Assembly (NCBI RefSeq): GCF_026344005.1
Contig: NZ_JAPKNH010000013.1
Coordinates: 60,376 to 124,375 of the forward strand
DNA from: Kaistia terrae
GTDB lineage: Bacteria; Pseudomonadota; Alphaproteobacteria; Rhizobiales; Kaistiaceae
Reading direction: 5' to 3'
DNA: 64,000 nt
This document shows positions 8,709 to 17,164 of this stretch, in pieces. The first letter of the stretch is position 1, and every line of letters begins with the position of its first letter. A program made the position numbers and the translations under genes. The notes beneath the pieces are model-generated. The model saw only the letters and a list, made by a program, of their open reading frames with translations. It searched no databases and was not told the origin of the DNA.

Positions 8709-9611
8709 CTATTCCGTTGCGCTGGCTTTGGTCGCACCGGTATCGATCGCGCCGGTGGTGGCCGGCGCCTGCATCTGCTCAAAGGTCTGCTGCTGGGCGA
8801 GCCAGGCCTGATAATCGGCCTCCGGCTCAACCACCACGGTGCCGCGCATATAAGGGTGGCCGACGCCGCAAAGCTCGGCGCACAGCACCTCGAAGCTGCC
8901 GGTGCGGGTCGGTGTCAGCCAATAGTAGGTGACCGAGCCCGGGATCATGTCCATCTTGGCGCGGAACTCCGGCACGAAGAAATCATGCACCGCGTCGACC
9001 GAGCGCAGCAGCAGCGCCACCGGCTTGCCGACCGGCAGATGCAGTTCGCCGCCCTGCACGACGACATCATCCCGGCCAGCCGGATCGTCCGGGTCGATGC
9101 CGACCGGGTTGGTGTCGGAGATGGCGCGCGTTTCGGAAGCGCCGAGCTTGCCGTCCTTGCCGGGCAGCCGATAGGCCCATTGCCATTGCTGGCCGACCAC
9201 CTCGACCGCCGTCGCGTCCGCCGGAACCGTTATGTAGCGCGCCCAGACCACCAGGCCCGGCGCCAGCATGGCGGCGACGCCAATGCCGGTTCCGATCGCC
9301 AGCCAGCTTTCCAGCCTCCGGTTTTCCGGCTCATAGGCGGCGCGACGGCCGGGCTTGTGCCGGAAGCGCAGCAGGCAATAGGCCATGAACAGCACGACAG
9401 CGGCGAAGACGGCGCCGGTGATCCAGAAGGTGATGTTGACGGTGTCGTCGATATAGCCCCAGTTCGAGGCGATGGGCGTAAACCACCACGGGCTCAGAAA
9501 GTGGAAGAGCACCGAGCCGAAAACGATAAGAGCCAGAACAATCGCGAGCGGCATCCTCTTCATCCCTGCCATGACGGCGACGGAACGGAATGCATGAATA
9601 CGAGCGGACAC
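8709..9611 (-). CDS. coxM: Cytochrome c oxidase subunit II (CoxM-like)
   Basis: 300 residues. Two N-terminal membrane helices (about 22-40 and 58-82) precede the periplasmic cupredoxin domain carrying the CuA centre: CAELCGVGHPYM provides the two Cys, His and Met pattern, and the WQWAYRLPG aromatic patch serves electron entry. It accepts electrons from cytochrome c. The GTG at 9611 is the longest start; ATGs at 9572 and 9563 are alternatives because no start has a strong ribosome site. No fused cytochrome c domain follows the CuA domain, so this is not a true caa3 subunit II. Confidence 0.86.
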   Translation of the reverse strand: MSARIHAFRSVAVMAGMKRMPLAIVLALIVFGSVLFHFLSPWWFTPIASNWGYIDDTVNITFWITGAVFAAVVLFMAYCLLRFRHKPGRRAAYEPENRRLESWLAIGTGIGVAAMLAPGLVVWARYITVPADATAVEVVGQQWQWAYRLPGKDGKLGASETRAISDTNPVGIDPDDPAGRDDVVVQGGELHLPVGKPVALLLRSVDAVHDFFVPEFRAKMDMIPGSVTYYWLTPTRTGSFEVLCAELCGVGHPYMRGTVVVEPEADYQAWLAQQQTFEQMQAPATTGAIDTGATKASATE

Positions 9612-9774
9612 GGAGACGCATCGCCCCCGTTCACCCCTGTTCTATCCGACGATATTAGGCTTCTTCGCGCGCGTTTCCAAGAGATCGCACCTCAAAGATC
9701 GCACGCGGAGATTATGGAAATAGAAAAGAACCGCCCGTCGCGATCGCCACGCGCCGGACGACTTGGAAGAAGCG

Positions 9775-10173
9775 TTACAGTTTCTTTCCGTCCGGCCCGA
9801 ACTGCTTCAGATAGGCAATGACGTTGTCGATATCGGTCTGGTCCTTCAGGCCGGGAAACGACATCTTTGTGCCGGGGATCTTGGCCTTCGGGTTCTGGAT
9901 ATATTCGCGAAAAATCGTCTCATCCCAGACGATGCCGGAATTCTTGTTGGCAGGAGAATAATTATAGCCGGGAACCGAGCCGGTCTGGCGGCCGAACAGG
10001 CCGTTCAGTTCCGGCCCGACGGCATTCTTGGCGGTCTCGCCGACCTGATGGCAGGCGCGACATTTGAGAAATACCTTGGCGCCCTGTGTGGCATCGCCAT
10101 CGGCCAGGGCGGCGGGAACCAGTGCCAGGCTCAAGATCTGGGCGAGCGAAATTGCAAAGCCCCGTACATGCAT
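9775..10173 (-). CDS. Class I c-type cytochrome, exported
   Basis: 132 residues with a signal peptide (ending about ALA-DG) and one c-type heme: CRACH attaches heme and its His is the fifth ligand, while GTKMSF supplies the distal Met. Size and order match cytochrome c2/c550-type electron carriers. It lies 163 bases upstream of subunit II on the same strand and is probably the electron donor to the oxidase, either co-transcribed or from its own promoter. Soluble periplasmic location is inferred from signal cleavage. Confidence 0.88.
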   Translation of the reverse strand: MHVRGFAISLAQILSLALVPAALADGDATQGAKVFLKCRACHQVGETAKNAVGPELNGLFGRQTGSVPGYNYSPANKNSGIVWDETIFREYIQNPKAKIPGTKMSFPGLKDQTDIDNVIAYLKQFGPDGKKL

Positions 10174-10464
10174 CGAAGCCTCCCGAGAGACTGCAAGAGC
10201 ATCGCGACCGTTCCGGGAGACACAACGACCCGAAACGTCGTGCTCGCCACCACGCTAGCATATTTCCGCTGCGTCACATCAGATTAGAATGACTCTTATC
10301 CGATTCCCGATGTGAGGGCGTGTCGCGCCAAGCCAGAGGACGTGTTGCGGAGGCAAGGCACCCTCCTGACGCGAAGGCCCCTTGCCTCCTCCGCGCGAAC
10401 AGGCTTGTCTTTCGGTCGAGGGTCGCTGTCCCGCCCACCCTCAGCAATCCCGCCGGAGAAGCGA

Positions 10465-10791
10465 ATGATCTACGAATTGCGCATCTATTCCTGCCTGCCT
10501 GGCCGCATGGCCGCCCTGCAGAACCGTTTCCAGAACCACACGCTGCGCATCTGGGAGAAGCATGGCATCCGTCAGGCCGGCTTCTGGACCACGCTGATCG
10601 GGCCGGCCAACAATGATCTGACCTACCTGATCGCCTGGGACAGCCTGGCGGATCGCGAGACGCGCTGGAACGCCTTCATGAGCGATCCGGAATGGCAGGC
10701 CGCCCGCGCCGACAGCGAGAAGGATGGCCTGATCGTCGCCAATGTCGCGAGTTCTTTCCTGCAGCCGACGGCGTTTTCCTCGGTCCGCTAG
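10465..10791 (+). CDS. NIPSNAP family protein
   Basis: 108 residues beginning MIYELRIYSC, the family's signature first strand, and showing the ferredoxin-like dimeric alpha-beta barrel pattern (residues about 1-45 and 55-105). CGGAGAAG lies 4 bases before the ATG; a longer in-frame extension has no ribosome site. Bacterial NIPSNAP proteins have no settled function; many sit near catabolic genes. It is divergent from the cytochrome gene across about 290 bases in which no other gene is seen. Confidence 0.8.
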   Translation: MIYELRIYSCLPGRMAALQNRFQNHTLRIWEKHGIRQAGFWTTLIGPANNDLTYLIAWDSLADRETRWNAFMSDPEWQAARADSEKDGLIVANVASSFLQPTAFSSVR

Positions 10792-10905
10792 ACCAGCCGG
10801 CACCCGCTACCGCCGCAGCGAATATTCCGCCGATGACAAGCCACCGAGGTCCGACAGGCCACGGTGGCTTTCGCCTTGCGCGCCGCCTCGAAGCATTAGC
10901 TCCCG

Positions 10906-10938
10906 CGTGACATTCACGGGCGAATTCGATGTGTCACG
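10906..10938. promoter_or_regulatory. Spaced inverted repeat CGTGACA...TGTCACG
   Basis: A perfect 7-base inverted repeat with 19 bases between arms, about 95 bases upstream of the exported hydrolase gene. Could be an operator for a dimeric regulator; nothing identifies which one. Confidence 0.3.
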
Positions 10939-11030
10939 ATGATTAACATGCAACCTGATCATTGAGCTCTTCGGCAATCCGAACTAAGCAAATCGGGCTG
11001 AGATTGCAGTTTTTCGCTGAGGGGAAGATC

Positions 11031-12161
11031 ATGATTCGTCAAAACGGCAAGAATTTCTCGAAACTCTGGCGCACAACGACGCGCATGGCAGCAACGGCAG
11101 CTGTCGCGGCATCGCTCATGACGACGCAGACAGCACTGGCCTGCACGAGCTTTCTGGTCCGTACGTCGGACAACAGCGCAGTCTATGCCCGCACGATGGA
11201 ATTCGCGATTCCGATGCAGTCGAGCGCGCTGGTGATCCCGCGCGGCTACGCCCTCAATTCGACCGGCCCGGACAACAAGCCGGCCATGGCCTGGGCCAGC
11301 AAATACGCCGCCGTGGGCATGAATGCGATGGGCGTGACCGGCCTGGTCGACGGCATGAACGAGAAGGGCCTGACCGGCGGTATCCTGTATTTCCCCGGCT
11401 TTGCCGGCTATGTCGATCCGGCCAAGGCCGATCCCGCCAAGTCGCTCGCCCCCTGGGACGTTCTGACCTGGGCGCTGACCAATTTCGCCACCGTCGCCGA
11501 GGTCAAGGCGGCCCTGTCCGAGATCGCCATCATCGATGTGGTGCAGGTCGATCTGAAGATAGCGCCCCCGGTTCACTACACGCTGCACGATGCGACAGGG
11601 GCATCGCTGGTAATCGAGCCGGTCGACGGCACGCTCAAGGTCTATGACAATCCGATCGGCGTGATGACCAATTCGCCTCCCTTCGATTGGCACAGGATCA
11701 ATCTGAGCAACTACCTCAAGATTTCCCCGTTCAACGCGCCGCCGCTGAAGCTCGAAGGGGAGACGATCCAGCAGCTCGGCCAAGGCTCGGGCCTGCTCGG
11801 CATTCCAGGTGACCCGACCCCGCCGTCGCGCTTCATCCGCGCGGTCGGCTATGCAATGTCGGCGGCGGCGGTACCGAGCGGCATCGAGAGCGTCCGCCTC
11901 GCCGAACACCTAATCAACAATTTCGACATCCCGAAGGGTTGGGTTCGCGAGGGTACGGACGCGGCCAACGAACAGCTCGAATATACCCAGTGGTCGGCAA
12001 TCGCCGACATCAAGAACCGGGTCTATTACGTCAAGACCTATGACGATCAGGTTCTGCGCAGCATCGACTTGATGAGCTTCGACCTCGACGCCAAGCAGAC
12101 GGCAGTCGCGCCGCTGAAGTCCGGCCTCGCCTCGCCGGCGCTGGAATTTGCCAAGCCCTAG
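11031..12161 (+). CDS. Exported choloylglycine/penicillin V acylase-type amide hydrolase
   Basis: 376 residues. A signal peptide (basic start, hydrophobic residues 20-36) ends ALA-CTSFLVR so that signal cleavage would expose Cys38 as the N-terminal nucleophile of this Ntn-hydrolase family. Further family features: the GMNAMGVTGLVDGMNEKGL block and an Arg in the YARTMEF strand near the catalytic Cys. Substrates in the family include bile salts, penicillin V and N-acyl homoserine lactones; Gram-negative periplasmic members often act on AHLs. The substrate here is not known. GAGGGGAAG precedes the ATG. Followed by a strong terminator, so probably a single-gene transcript. Confidence 0.85.
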   Translation: MIRQNGKNFSKLWRTTTRMAATAAVAASLMTTQTALACTSFLVRTSDNSAVYARTMEFAIPMQSSALVIPRGYALNSTGPDNKPAMAWASKYAAVGMNAMGVTGLVDGMNEKGLTGGILYFPGFAGYVDPAKADPAKSLAPWDVLTWALTNFATVAEVKAALSEIAIIDVVQVDLKIAPPVHYTLHDATGASLVIEPVDGTLKVYDNPIGVMTNSPPFDWHRINLSNYLKISPFNAPPLKLEGETIQQLGQGSGLLGIPGDPTPPSRFIRAVGYAMSAAAVPSGIESVRLAEHLINNFDIPKGWVREGTDAANEQLEYTQWSAIADIKNRVYYVKTYDDQVLRSIDLMSFDLDAKQTAVAPLKSGLASPALEFAKP

Positions 12162-12187
12162 GGCTTGTCGGAAGTCTCGAAAAAGCA

Positions 12188-12220
12188 AACGGCGCGTGCC
12201 TTCACGCGCCGTTCTTTTGT
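12188..12220 (+). terminator. Rho-independent terminator
   Basis: AACGGCGCGTG and CACGCGCCGTT form an 11-bp stem with a CCTT loop, followed by a T-rich tail (TTCTTTTGT). It ends the acylase-type hydrolase transcript 26 bases after the stop. Confidence 0.9.
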
Positions 12221-12329
12221 TCAGGCAAGGCCACCGCAAGCGCCAGTACTTTGTCTCCCGCCACCAAAACCTCTGGCACAGCCAAGGGAGAAAGTGCTGG
12301 GAACCAACGCGCAGGGGCGCTCGGACCTT

Positions 12330-12980
12330 TTAGTAAAGCCGCAGGAAGGCTGGCAGGAAGCCTTGGTTTTGCACGAACTCAAGCGCTTCCATCAATGGGA
12401 AGATGGCGAGAAACAACATGCCGTCCAGGAAGGTTCGCTTCAGCGCATTTGGCGAGAAAACGACATCCGGCGAGTCCTGGTAAAGCGAGAACTTCGGCCA
12501 GAACAGCGGCGTCCGCTTGGCGTAGGCCTCGAACTCGCTTCCAAAAAGCGCCGTCAGGTGATCGGCTTCCTTGGTGGCCGTGATCGTGAAAGCAATGTAG
12601 CTCAGCAGGCCCAACGCCAGCGCAACGATAGCCGAACCGAAAATCAGGCCGACGCCGACCACGCCGATCGTCGAGAACAGATAGAGAGGGTTGCGCGTGA
12701 TCGAATAAGGCCCAAGCGTCGTCAACGCGCGGTTCTTGCGCGAGCCGATGTAGAGGATGCTCCACATTCGTCCGGCGACGCATACCAGCACCAGGCAGAA
12801 GCCCAGCGATTCCATGTGTTCGTGCACTCTGCCCGTCCAATAGGGACGAGCCAAGAGCAGGAACAGGGCGAACACCAGCGCCCCGACCTGAATAAGGTTG
12901 ATGCGCAGTCTTTGGTTGAGAGCCTGGAGTCGCACGTCGCCCACCGCCTGAGATTGAATGCAGCCCTGCTCGTCCACCAT
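12330..12980 (-). CDS. Isoprenylcysteine methyltransferase-like membrane protein
   Basis: 216 residues from ATG at 12980. Four or five membrane helices and the motif GPYSITRNPLYL (about 90-101), the SAM-binding RNPxY signature of isoprenylcysteine carboxyl methyltransferase/NnrU-like families, followed by the E-A-D...F-G-x-E-F-x-x-Y pattern (EADHLTALFGSEFEAYAKRTP). Bacterial members methylate unknown small lipids or proteins. The frame stays open upstream to 13358, but that part overlaps the neighbouring gene in another frame and looks like a shadow; the precise start is uncertain. Confidence 0.65.
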   Translation of the reverse strand: MVDEQGCIQSQAVGDVRLQALNQRLRINLIQVGALVFALFLLLARPYWTGRVHEHMESLGFCLVLVCVAGRMWSILYIGSRKNRALTTLGPYSITRNPLYLFSTIGVVGVGLIFGSAIVALALGLLSYIAFTITATKEADHLTALFGSEFEAYAKRTPLFWPKFSLYQDSPDVVFSPNALKRTFLDGMLFLAIFPLMEALEFVQNQGFLPAFLRLY

Positions 12981-13084
12981 TGCGACCAATCTATGGCTGG
13001 CCGAAGCGTTGGTAGCAGACGCGCCTCGGCCGGCTCCGACGAAATCCTCGAATTGCCGCTGCCAACCGCTCGAAACAGCCGAGA

Positions 13085-13705
13085 CTAGGGCAGAAAAATG
13101 CTGGCCCGCATTGTGAAATCCATCGCTTCCAATGCGAGCAAGGCGGATATCGCGGCCCAGATCTTGCCGGGCAGGCCTTTGAGCGATGTGAGCCTCGACG
13201 GGGCCGCCTCTCCCTCGGCTCGGCAGGCTTCGAAAGCGACCAGAAGCCGCAGTTTTGACCCACTCGCCGCCGCGTTGTCGAGCATGACAGAATACCACCC
13301 GCCCGGCTCGATCGCCATGACGGTCCCGATATTGTCCTGACCCCTGACCTTGGGCCACGCGATTCGATCACCGACCCGGAACCGCGGGTGGATTTCATTG
13401 TCGGCAGCCCACTGGGCCTGCACCGCATCCAGCCGCTCGGCCAACATCCGGCTGAATTCATCCAGCGCGGCATAAATGGCGTCGTCGCAGCGCCAGGCCT
13501 CATAACGAGCCAAGTCACGGCCCAGTTCGCGACCATCCTTCGTGACGTCGCCATAGGTGGCAATATCATGGGGCGCATCCTGAAGCCTATCGGCCCGGAT
13601 CATTCCCGCCTCGTACATCCGCACGGCCAGCTTTGTCGCAACCGCCAACCTGTCATCGATCGTCAATGTCGTCGGGCGCGCAATTCCAGTCAGGGTGCCT
13701 GGCAT
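13085..13705 (-). CDS. Hypothetical protein
   Basis: 206 residues, family not recognised. GGAGAG lies 8 bases upstream of the ATG, supporting the start. Residues about 108-135 (FRVGDRIAWPKVRGQDNIGTV) look like a small SH3-like beta barrel; the last 45 residues are hydrophobic with a helix-like segment (IWAAISALLALEAMDFT). It precedes the membrane methyltransferase gene on the same strand with about 105 bases between, so they could be co-transcribed. No export signal. Confidence 0.6.
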   Translation of the reverse strand: MPGTLTGIARPTTLTIDDRLAVATKLAVRMYEAGMIRADRLQDAPHDIATYGDVTKDGRELGRDLARYEAWRCDDAIYAALDEFSRMLAERLDAVQAQWAADNEIHPRFRVGDRIAWPKVRGQDNIGTVMAIEPGGWYSVMLDNAAASGSKLRLLVAFEACRAEGEAAPSRLTSLKGLPGKIWAAISALLALEAMDFTMRASIFLP

Positions 13706-14024
13706 CGGTGGCGTCTCTCCATTCGGTTCGGCTGCGAATGGCGCGCCAGTCGCAGGACCACATATGGACCGTCGCCACTCAGTTTAGAAGCCCTCCGATG
13801 TGCGAGAAATCAGCAACCCGCGCAGCAGTAACGGAAGCAACAAAAACGGAAATAATCTCCCCTCGATGAGGGCTTGACCCTCCCGGTAGCGGATCGTCGC
13901 GCCGAAGTCGCTGAACCGCCTGGAGCATCTCACCGTTTCATCGAAACGGCGCCATGCTCTAACGCTTTGGCTCGCCGCGTTTTCTTCACGCGAACCGCAG
14001 CACACGTCGCTCGAGAGCGCTCTA
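13706..14024. repeat. Intergenic region; RIME-like repeat copy 2 at 13921-14024
   Basis: No gene is seen in 13706-14021. The first 215 bases show nothing recognisable. From 13921 a compound repeat begins with TGGAGCAT, includes the hairpin CCGTTTC-ATC-GAAACGG, then GCGTTTTCTTCACGCGAACCG and ends GAGCGCTCTAG. The second half is the reverse complement counterpart of copy 1 at 6024-6116. As with copy 1, its terminal CTA provides the TAG stop codon of the neighbouring minus-strand gene (lsrG). Confidence 0.65.
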
Positions 14025-14348
14025 GCCGGCGACGGTCTCTTCCGTCAGGAAATCGGCCATCTCGGCATTGTAGAAGACCTTGGAGCGCGGACCGATCTGG
14101 ATCGGCTCGAGCATGCTGACGCACGTCCGGTAGTGCGGCGTGTGGCGATGCTCCTCGAGGGCTGCGGCGGACTTGAAGACTTCATAGATCAGGAACTTGT
14201 TGCCGTCGTCCGGATCACGCAGGACGTCGAAGCGCAGATTGCCGGGTTCCTGGCGCGTTCCTTCATAGTTGATGCGGAAGGCTTCGATGAAGGTGTCGGC
14301 ATGGCCCGGCTTGACCGTAATGGTCACCATCTGGATGAGCATATTCAC
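14022..14348 (-). CDS. lsrG: LsrG-type AI-2 processing isomerase/monooxygenase fold protein
   Basis: 108 residues of the ABM (antibiotic biosynthesis monooxygenase) dimeric ferredoxin-like fold. In the enterobacterial pathway LsrG isomerises phospho-DPD (phosphorylated AI-2) to a 3,4,4-trihydroxy-2-pentanone phosphate form, removing the LsrR inducer. The sequence begins with the typical strand IQMVTITVKPGHADTF and has the EPGNLRFDV and IYEVF strands of the family. AAGGAGTG precedes the ATG. Position behind lsrK supports the name: without context it would only be called a putative quinol monooxygenase. Confidence 0.8.
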   Translation of the reverse strand: MNMLIQMVTITVKPGHADTFIEAFRINYEGTRQEPGNLRFDVLRDPDDGNKFLIYEVFKSAAALEEHRHTPHYRTCVSMLEPIQIGPRSKVFYNAEMADFLTEETVAG

Positions 14349-14399
14349 TCCTTTGCAAATTGATTGAGGTCGCGCCGAAAGCGCGACGAAATCGCGAAG

Positions 14400-15971
14400 T
14401 CAGAGACCGGGCGCCTTCCACATCGACGTGGTCACGCCTTCGTCGACGAGTTGGAGTTGCAGCGCATAGGCGCGCGCCCAGCGCTCGCCGGCCTCGTCGT
14501 AGATCGCCTTGTGAGCGAGATCCGGCTCGAAATGGCGGTCCCAGCGCACCCAGCTTTCCGCGGTCGACACGAAATCCCGCTGCAGGCCCGCCCCGATCGC
14601 GGCGGCGGCGGCGCAACCGAGCGCGGTTGCTTCCTTCACCACCGGCGTCACCACGGGAAGGCCCGTCGCACTCGACAGGATCTGGGCCCAATGGGCCGAC
14701 TTCGCGGCTCCGGCTGCGAAGACGATCCGTTTCGGCGTCACGCCGGAGAGCTTGAAGATCGCGGCGAGATTGCGCGCCGCGACGATGGCCGCGTTCTCCT
14801 GCAGGGCCCGGAAGATCGCCGCCTTGCCGGACTTTTCCGGATCGATCGAGAGGTTCAACAGCGATGGCGCCGCGTGGTACCACTTGCCGTAATGCATCAC
14901 ATCGGAGAACACCGGAATGATACCATAGGCGCCGGGCGGGATATGGGCCGACTGCGCTTCGAGCAGCGAATAAGCATCGCCGCCGCCGGCATTCGCCGCC
15001 GCCACTTCCGCCGCGCCAAAGCTGTCGCGGAACCAGCGCATGACGACGCCGACGAAGAAGCTGATCGCTTCCGCCTGGTTGAGTCCGGCGACGACATGCG
15101 GATTGATGCGCAGATCCATGGACGGGTCGGTCAGCGTCTGGTCGACATTGACGATCTGCTGCCAGAACGTGCCGCCGAGAACAGCGCAATCGCCCTTGTT
15201 GACGACGCCAAGCCCGGCTGTGCCGATCTGGCAGTCGCCGCCGCCGGCAACGACCAGCGTTCCCGCCTTCAGTCCCGTCGCTTCGGCCGCCTCGGCCGTC
15301 ACGCGGCCGATGACCGTGCCGGACTCGACCGCTTCGGGGAAAATATCGTCGCGCATGTCGGCCCAGCGCATCGCCTGCGGCAGCCAGGTCCGCTCGCGAA
15401 GATCGAGCAGTCCGGTGGTGCCGGCATTGGAGGGCTCGCTGACGAGAATGCCCGAGAGCCGGGCCAGAACCCAGTCCGACAGCATGCTGATCCGGTGCAT
15501 GCGATCATAGACATCGGGCAGGTTGCGCTTCAGCCAAAGCAGGCGCGGCAAGGCGCCGAGCGCGAAGGTCTGGCCGGAATGCGCATAAAGCCTGGCCTCA
15601 AGCTCGGGGAAGGCAAGCTTCAACTCGCGGACTTCGCTGTTCGAACGACTGTCGACATTGGCGCAAGCCCAGATTTCCCGCCCCTCGGCGTCATAGACGA
15701 CCAGCGCCTCGCGCATGCTGGTGGCGCTGACGGCGGCGATGTCGGCGGCCGAAATACCCGCGCTGGCAATCGCCTGTCGGATGGCGCGGGCAAGGTGGGC
15801 CCAATTCCCTTCGACATCGAAATCCATCGAGCCGTCGAAGCGCGGATCGGGCTTGTGCCACCACTCGTGCTGTGCCGCGGCAATCTGATTGCCCGCCGCG
15901 TCGAAGATGACCGCACGGCCGCTGCCGGTTCCGGCGTCCACCGCCAGAAGATACGTCCCCGCCATAGCCAT
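14400..15971 (-). CDS. lsrK: Autoinducer-2 kinase LsrK
   Basis: 523 residues, FGGY-family sugar kinase. N-terminal phosphate loop LLAVDAGTGSGRAVIFD, conserved SATSMREALV and ISMLSDWVLARLSG blocks, and the C-terminal ATP-site region FAAGAAKSAHWAQIL are present. LsrK phosphorylates imported AI-2 (DPD) on C5, trapping it in the cell and creating the LsrR ligand. Full length for LsrK (about 510-530). AGGGAG sits right before the ATG and only 4 bases separate it from the lsrR stop, so lsrR-lsrK-lsrG form one minus-strand operon opposite to the transporter operon. Confidence 0.87.
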   Translation of the reverse strand: MAMAGTYLLAVDAGTGSGRAVIFDAAGNQIAAAQHEWWHKPDPRFDGSMDFDVEGNWAHLARAIRQAIASAGISAADIAAVSATSMREALVVYDAEGREIWACANVDSRSNSEVRELKLAFPELEARLYAHSGQTFALGALPRLLWLKRNLPDVYDRMHRISMLSDWVLARLSGILVSEPSNAGTTGLLDLRERTWLPQAMRWADMRDDIFPEAVESGTVIGRVTAEAAEATGLKAGTLVVAGGGDCQIGTAGLGVVNKGDCAVLGGTFWQQIVNVDQTLTDPSMDLRINPHVVAGLNQAEAISFFVGVVMRWFRDSFGAAEVAAANAGGGDAYSLLEAQSAHIPPGAYGIIPVFSDVMHYGKWYHAAPSLLNLSIDPEKSGKAAIFRALQENAAIVAARNLAAIFKLSGVTPKRIVFAAGAAKSAHWAQILSSATGLPVVTPVVKEATALGCAAAAAIGAGLQRDFVSTAESWVRWDRHFEPDLAHKAIYDEAGERWARAYALQLQLVDEGVTTSMWKAPGL

Positions 15972-15975
15972 CTCC

Positions 15976-16923
15976 CTAGTCCTTCAGGTCCATCAGACCG
16001 AGTGCCGTCGTTTCGTCCGTGATCAGGATGCCGACGAACCTGCCCTTGAGCGCGGCGTGGATCGCCGGAACTTTCTCCAGCCCGCCCGCCGCCGCGACGA
16101 CCTTCTCGGCCCGGGAAAGCGCTGCGAGCTTCACCCCGATGACACGGTCGTGCAGCTGCAGGTCGAGCACCTCGCCCCTGTCATTGAAGAACTGGCAGAG
16201 GATGTCGCCGACGGCGCCCTTGCGGCGCAGTGGCTCAACCTCATCCGGCGCCACATAGCCGGAGCGCACCACCGTCGACGTGCCGGAGAGTTCGCCGATG
16301 CCGACGAGCTGGTACGAGGCGTTCAGCGCCATATCGAGCAGATTGGCGACAGCGGGCTCCAGCGAAAGATTGCGCGCGACGTCGGGATCGCGGACGACCA
16401 GCGGCGCGGGCACGAGATGGACGCTGCTGCCCCAATTGGCGGTGCGCATGCCATCGACATAGGTGCCGACACCGCCGGTCAGGCTGACGAGGCCGATATT
16501 GCGTTCATTGGCAAGGTGGCCGAGACGCTGGATGGCGTTGCTGACCGTGGCGCCCCAGCCGACAGCCAGAAGGTCATCCGGCTGCAGCCGCTGCATGAGA
16601 AATTGCGCCGCCGCCTGGCCCAACCGGTCACTGGTTTTCTGGCCGGGAAGCTCCGGCACCACATAGGCTTCCAGCAGGCCGTAACGGCTCTTGATCTCGC
16701 GCTCCAGCGACAGGCAGCCCTGATACCGAGAATTGATCCGCACCTGGATGATGCCGGATCGCCGGCCACTCTCGAGCAGTCGCGACACCTTGATGCGCGA
16801 CATGTTCAGCTTCTCGCCGATCTCGTTCTGCGTCAGGCCGTCATTGTAATAGTACCAGGCGATGCGCGTGAGGATTTCCTCGTCGGCATCGCCGTAGCTC
16901 CACTCACTGCTTTCCGAGGCCAT
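15976..16923 (-). CDS. lsrR: LsrR transcriptional repressor (SorC family)
   Basis: 315 residues from ATG 16923, which has AAGGGA 9 bases upstream; an ATG at 16956 has no ribosome site. An N-terminal winged helix-turn-helix (LTQNEIGEKLNMSRIKVSRLLE) is followed by the SorC sugar-phosphate-binding domain (GWGATVSNAI phosphate loop). LsrR represses both divergent lsr operons until phospho-AI-2 binds. The divergent promoter region carries two inverted copies of an 11-base sequence and a central palindrome, consistent with local control. Confidence 0.86.
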   Translation of the reverse strand: MASESSEWSYGDADEEILTRIAWYYYNDGLTQNEIGEKLNMSRIKVSRLLESGRRSGIIQVRINSRYQGCLSLEREIKSRYGLLEAYVVPELPGQKTSDRLGQAAAQFLMQRLQPDDLLAVGWGATVSNAIQRLGHLANERNIGLVSLTGGVGTYVDGMRTANWGSSVHLVPAPLVVRDPDVARNLSLEPAVANLLDMALNASYQLVGIGELSGTSTVVRSGYVAPDEVEPLRRKGAVGDILCQFFNDRGEVLDLQLHDRVIGVKLAALSRAEKVVAAAGGLEKVPAIHAALKGRFVGILITDETTALGLMDLKD

Positions 16924-17164
16924 ACGCGGGCATCCCTTGTCGCGATTTGTGATCATATCGATATCGTAAAAACATTTGATACGTCAACACCGTCAGGCCG
17001 GCATAATCCGCAGCATGCCGGAAACACCGTGAATTCCTCACAATTCGCTATATTGCGCCGCAATATGATGGAATTGGATTGCGACATCCGTATTTGAGCA
17101 TATTGACGCCCCTTCGATGATATGATCACTTGAAAGGCATATAAGACATCTGAACAGGTGCCGA
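16924..17164. promoter_or_regulatory. Divergent lsrR/lsrA control region with paired operator-like sites
   Basis: GTGATCATATC at 16949-16959 recurs as its exact reverse complement GATATGATCAC at 17119-17129, one copy next to each divergent gene. Between them is a perfect palindrome ATATTGCG-C-CGCAATAT at 17050-17066. The region is AT-rich compared with its surroundings, as expected for back-to-back promoters. LsrR is a multimer that binds several sites in the equivalent E. coli region; assigning these sites to LsrR is inference. Confidence 0.55.

Noticed and set aside
7202..8932. 576-codon plus frame opposite cytochrome oxidase subunit I
   Set aside because: His/Asp/Glu/Arg-rich complement of a membrane protein gene; classic antisense artefact.
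13085..13358. N-terminal extension of the isoprenylcysteine methyltransferase-like protein
   Set aside because: It overlaps the better supported hypothetical gene (with ribosome site) in another frame and lacks membrane segments.
14364..16022. 552-codon plus frame opposite lsrK
   Set aside because: Composition of a shadow frame; lsrK is clear on the other strand with all kinase motifs.
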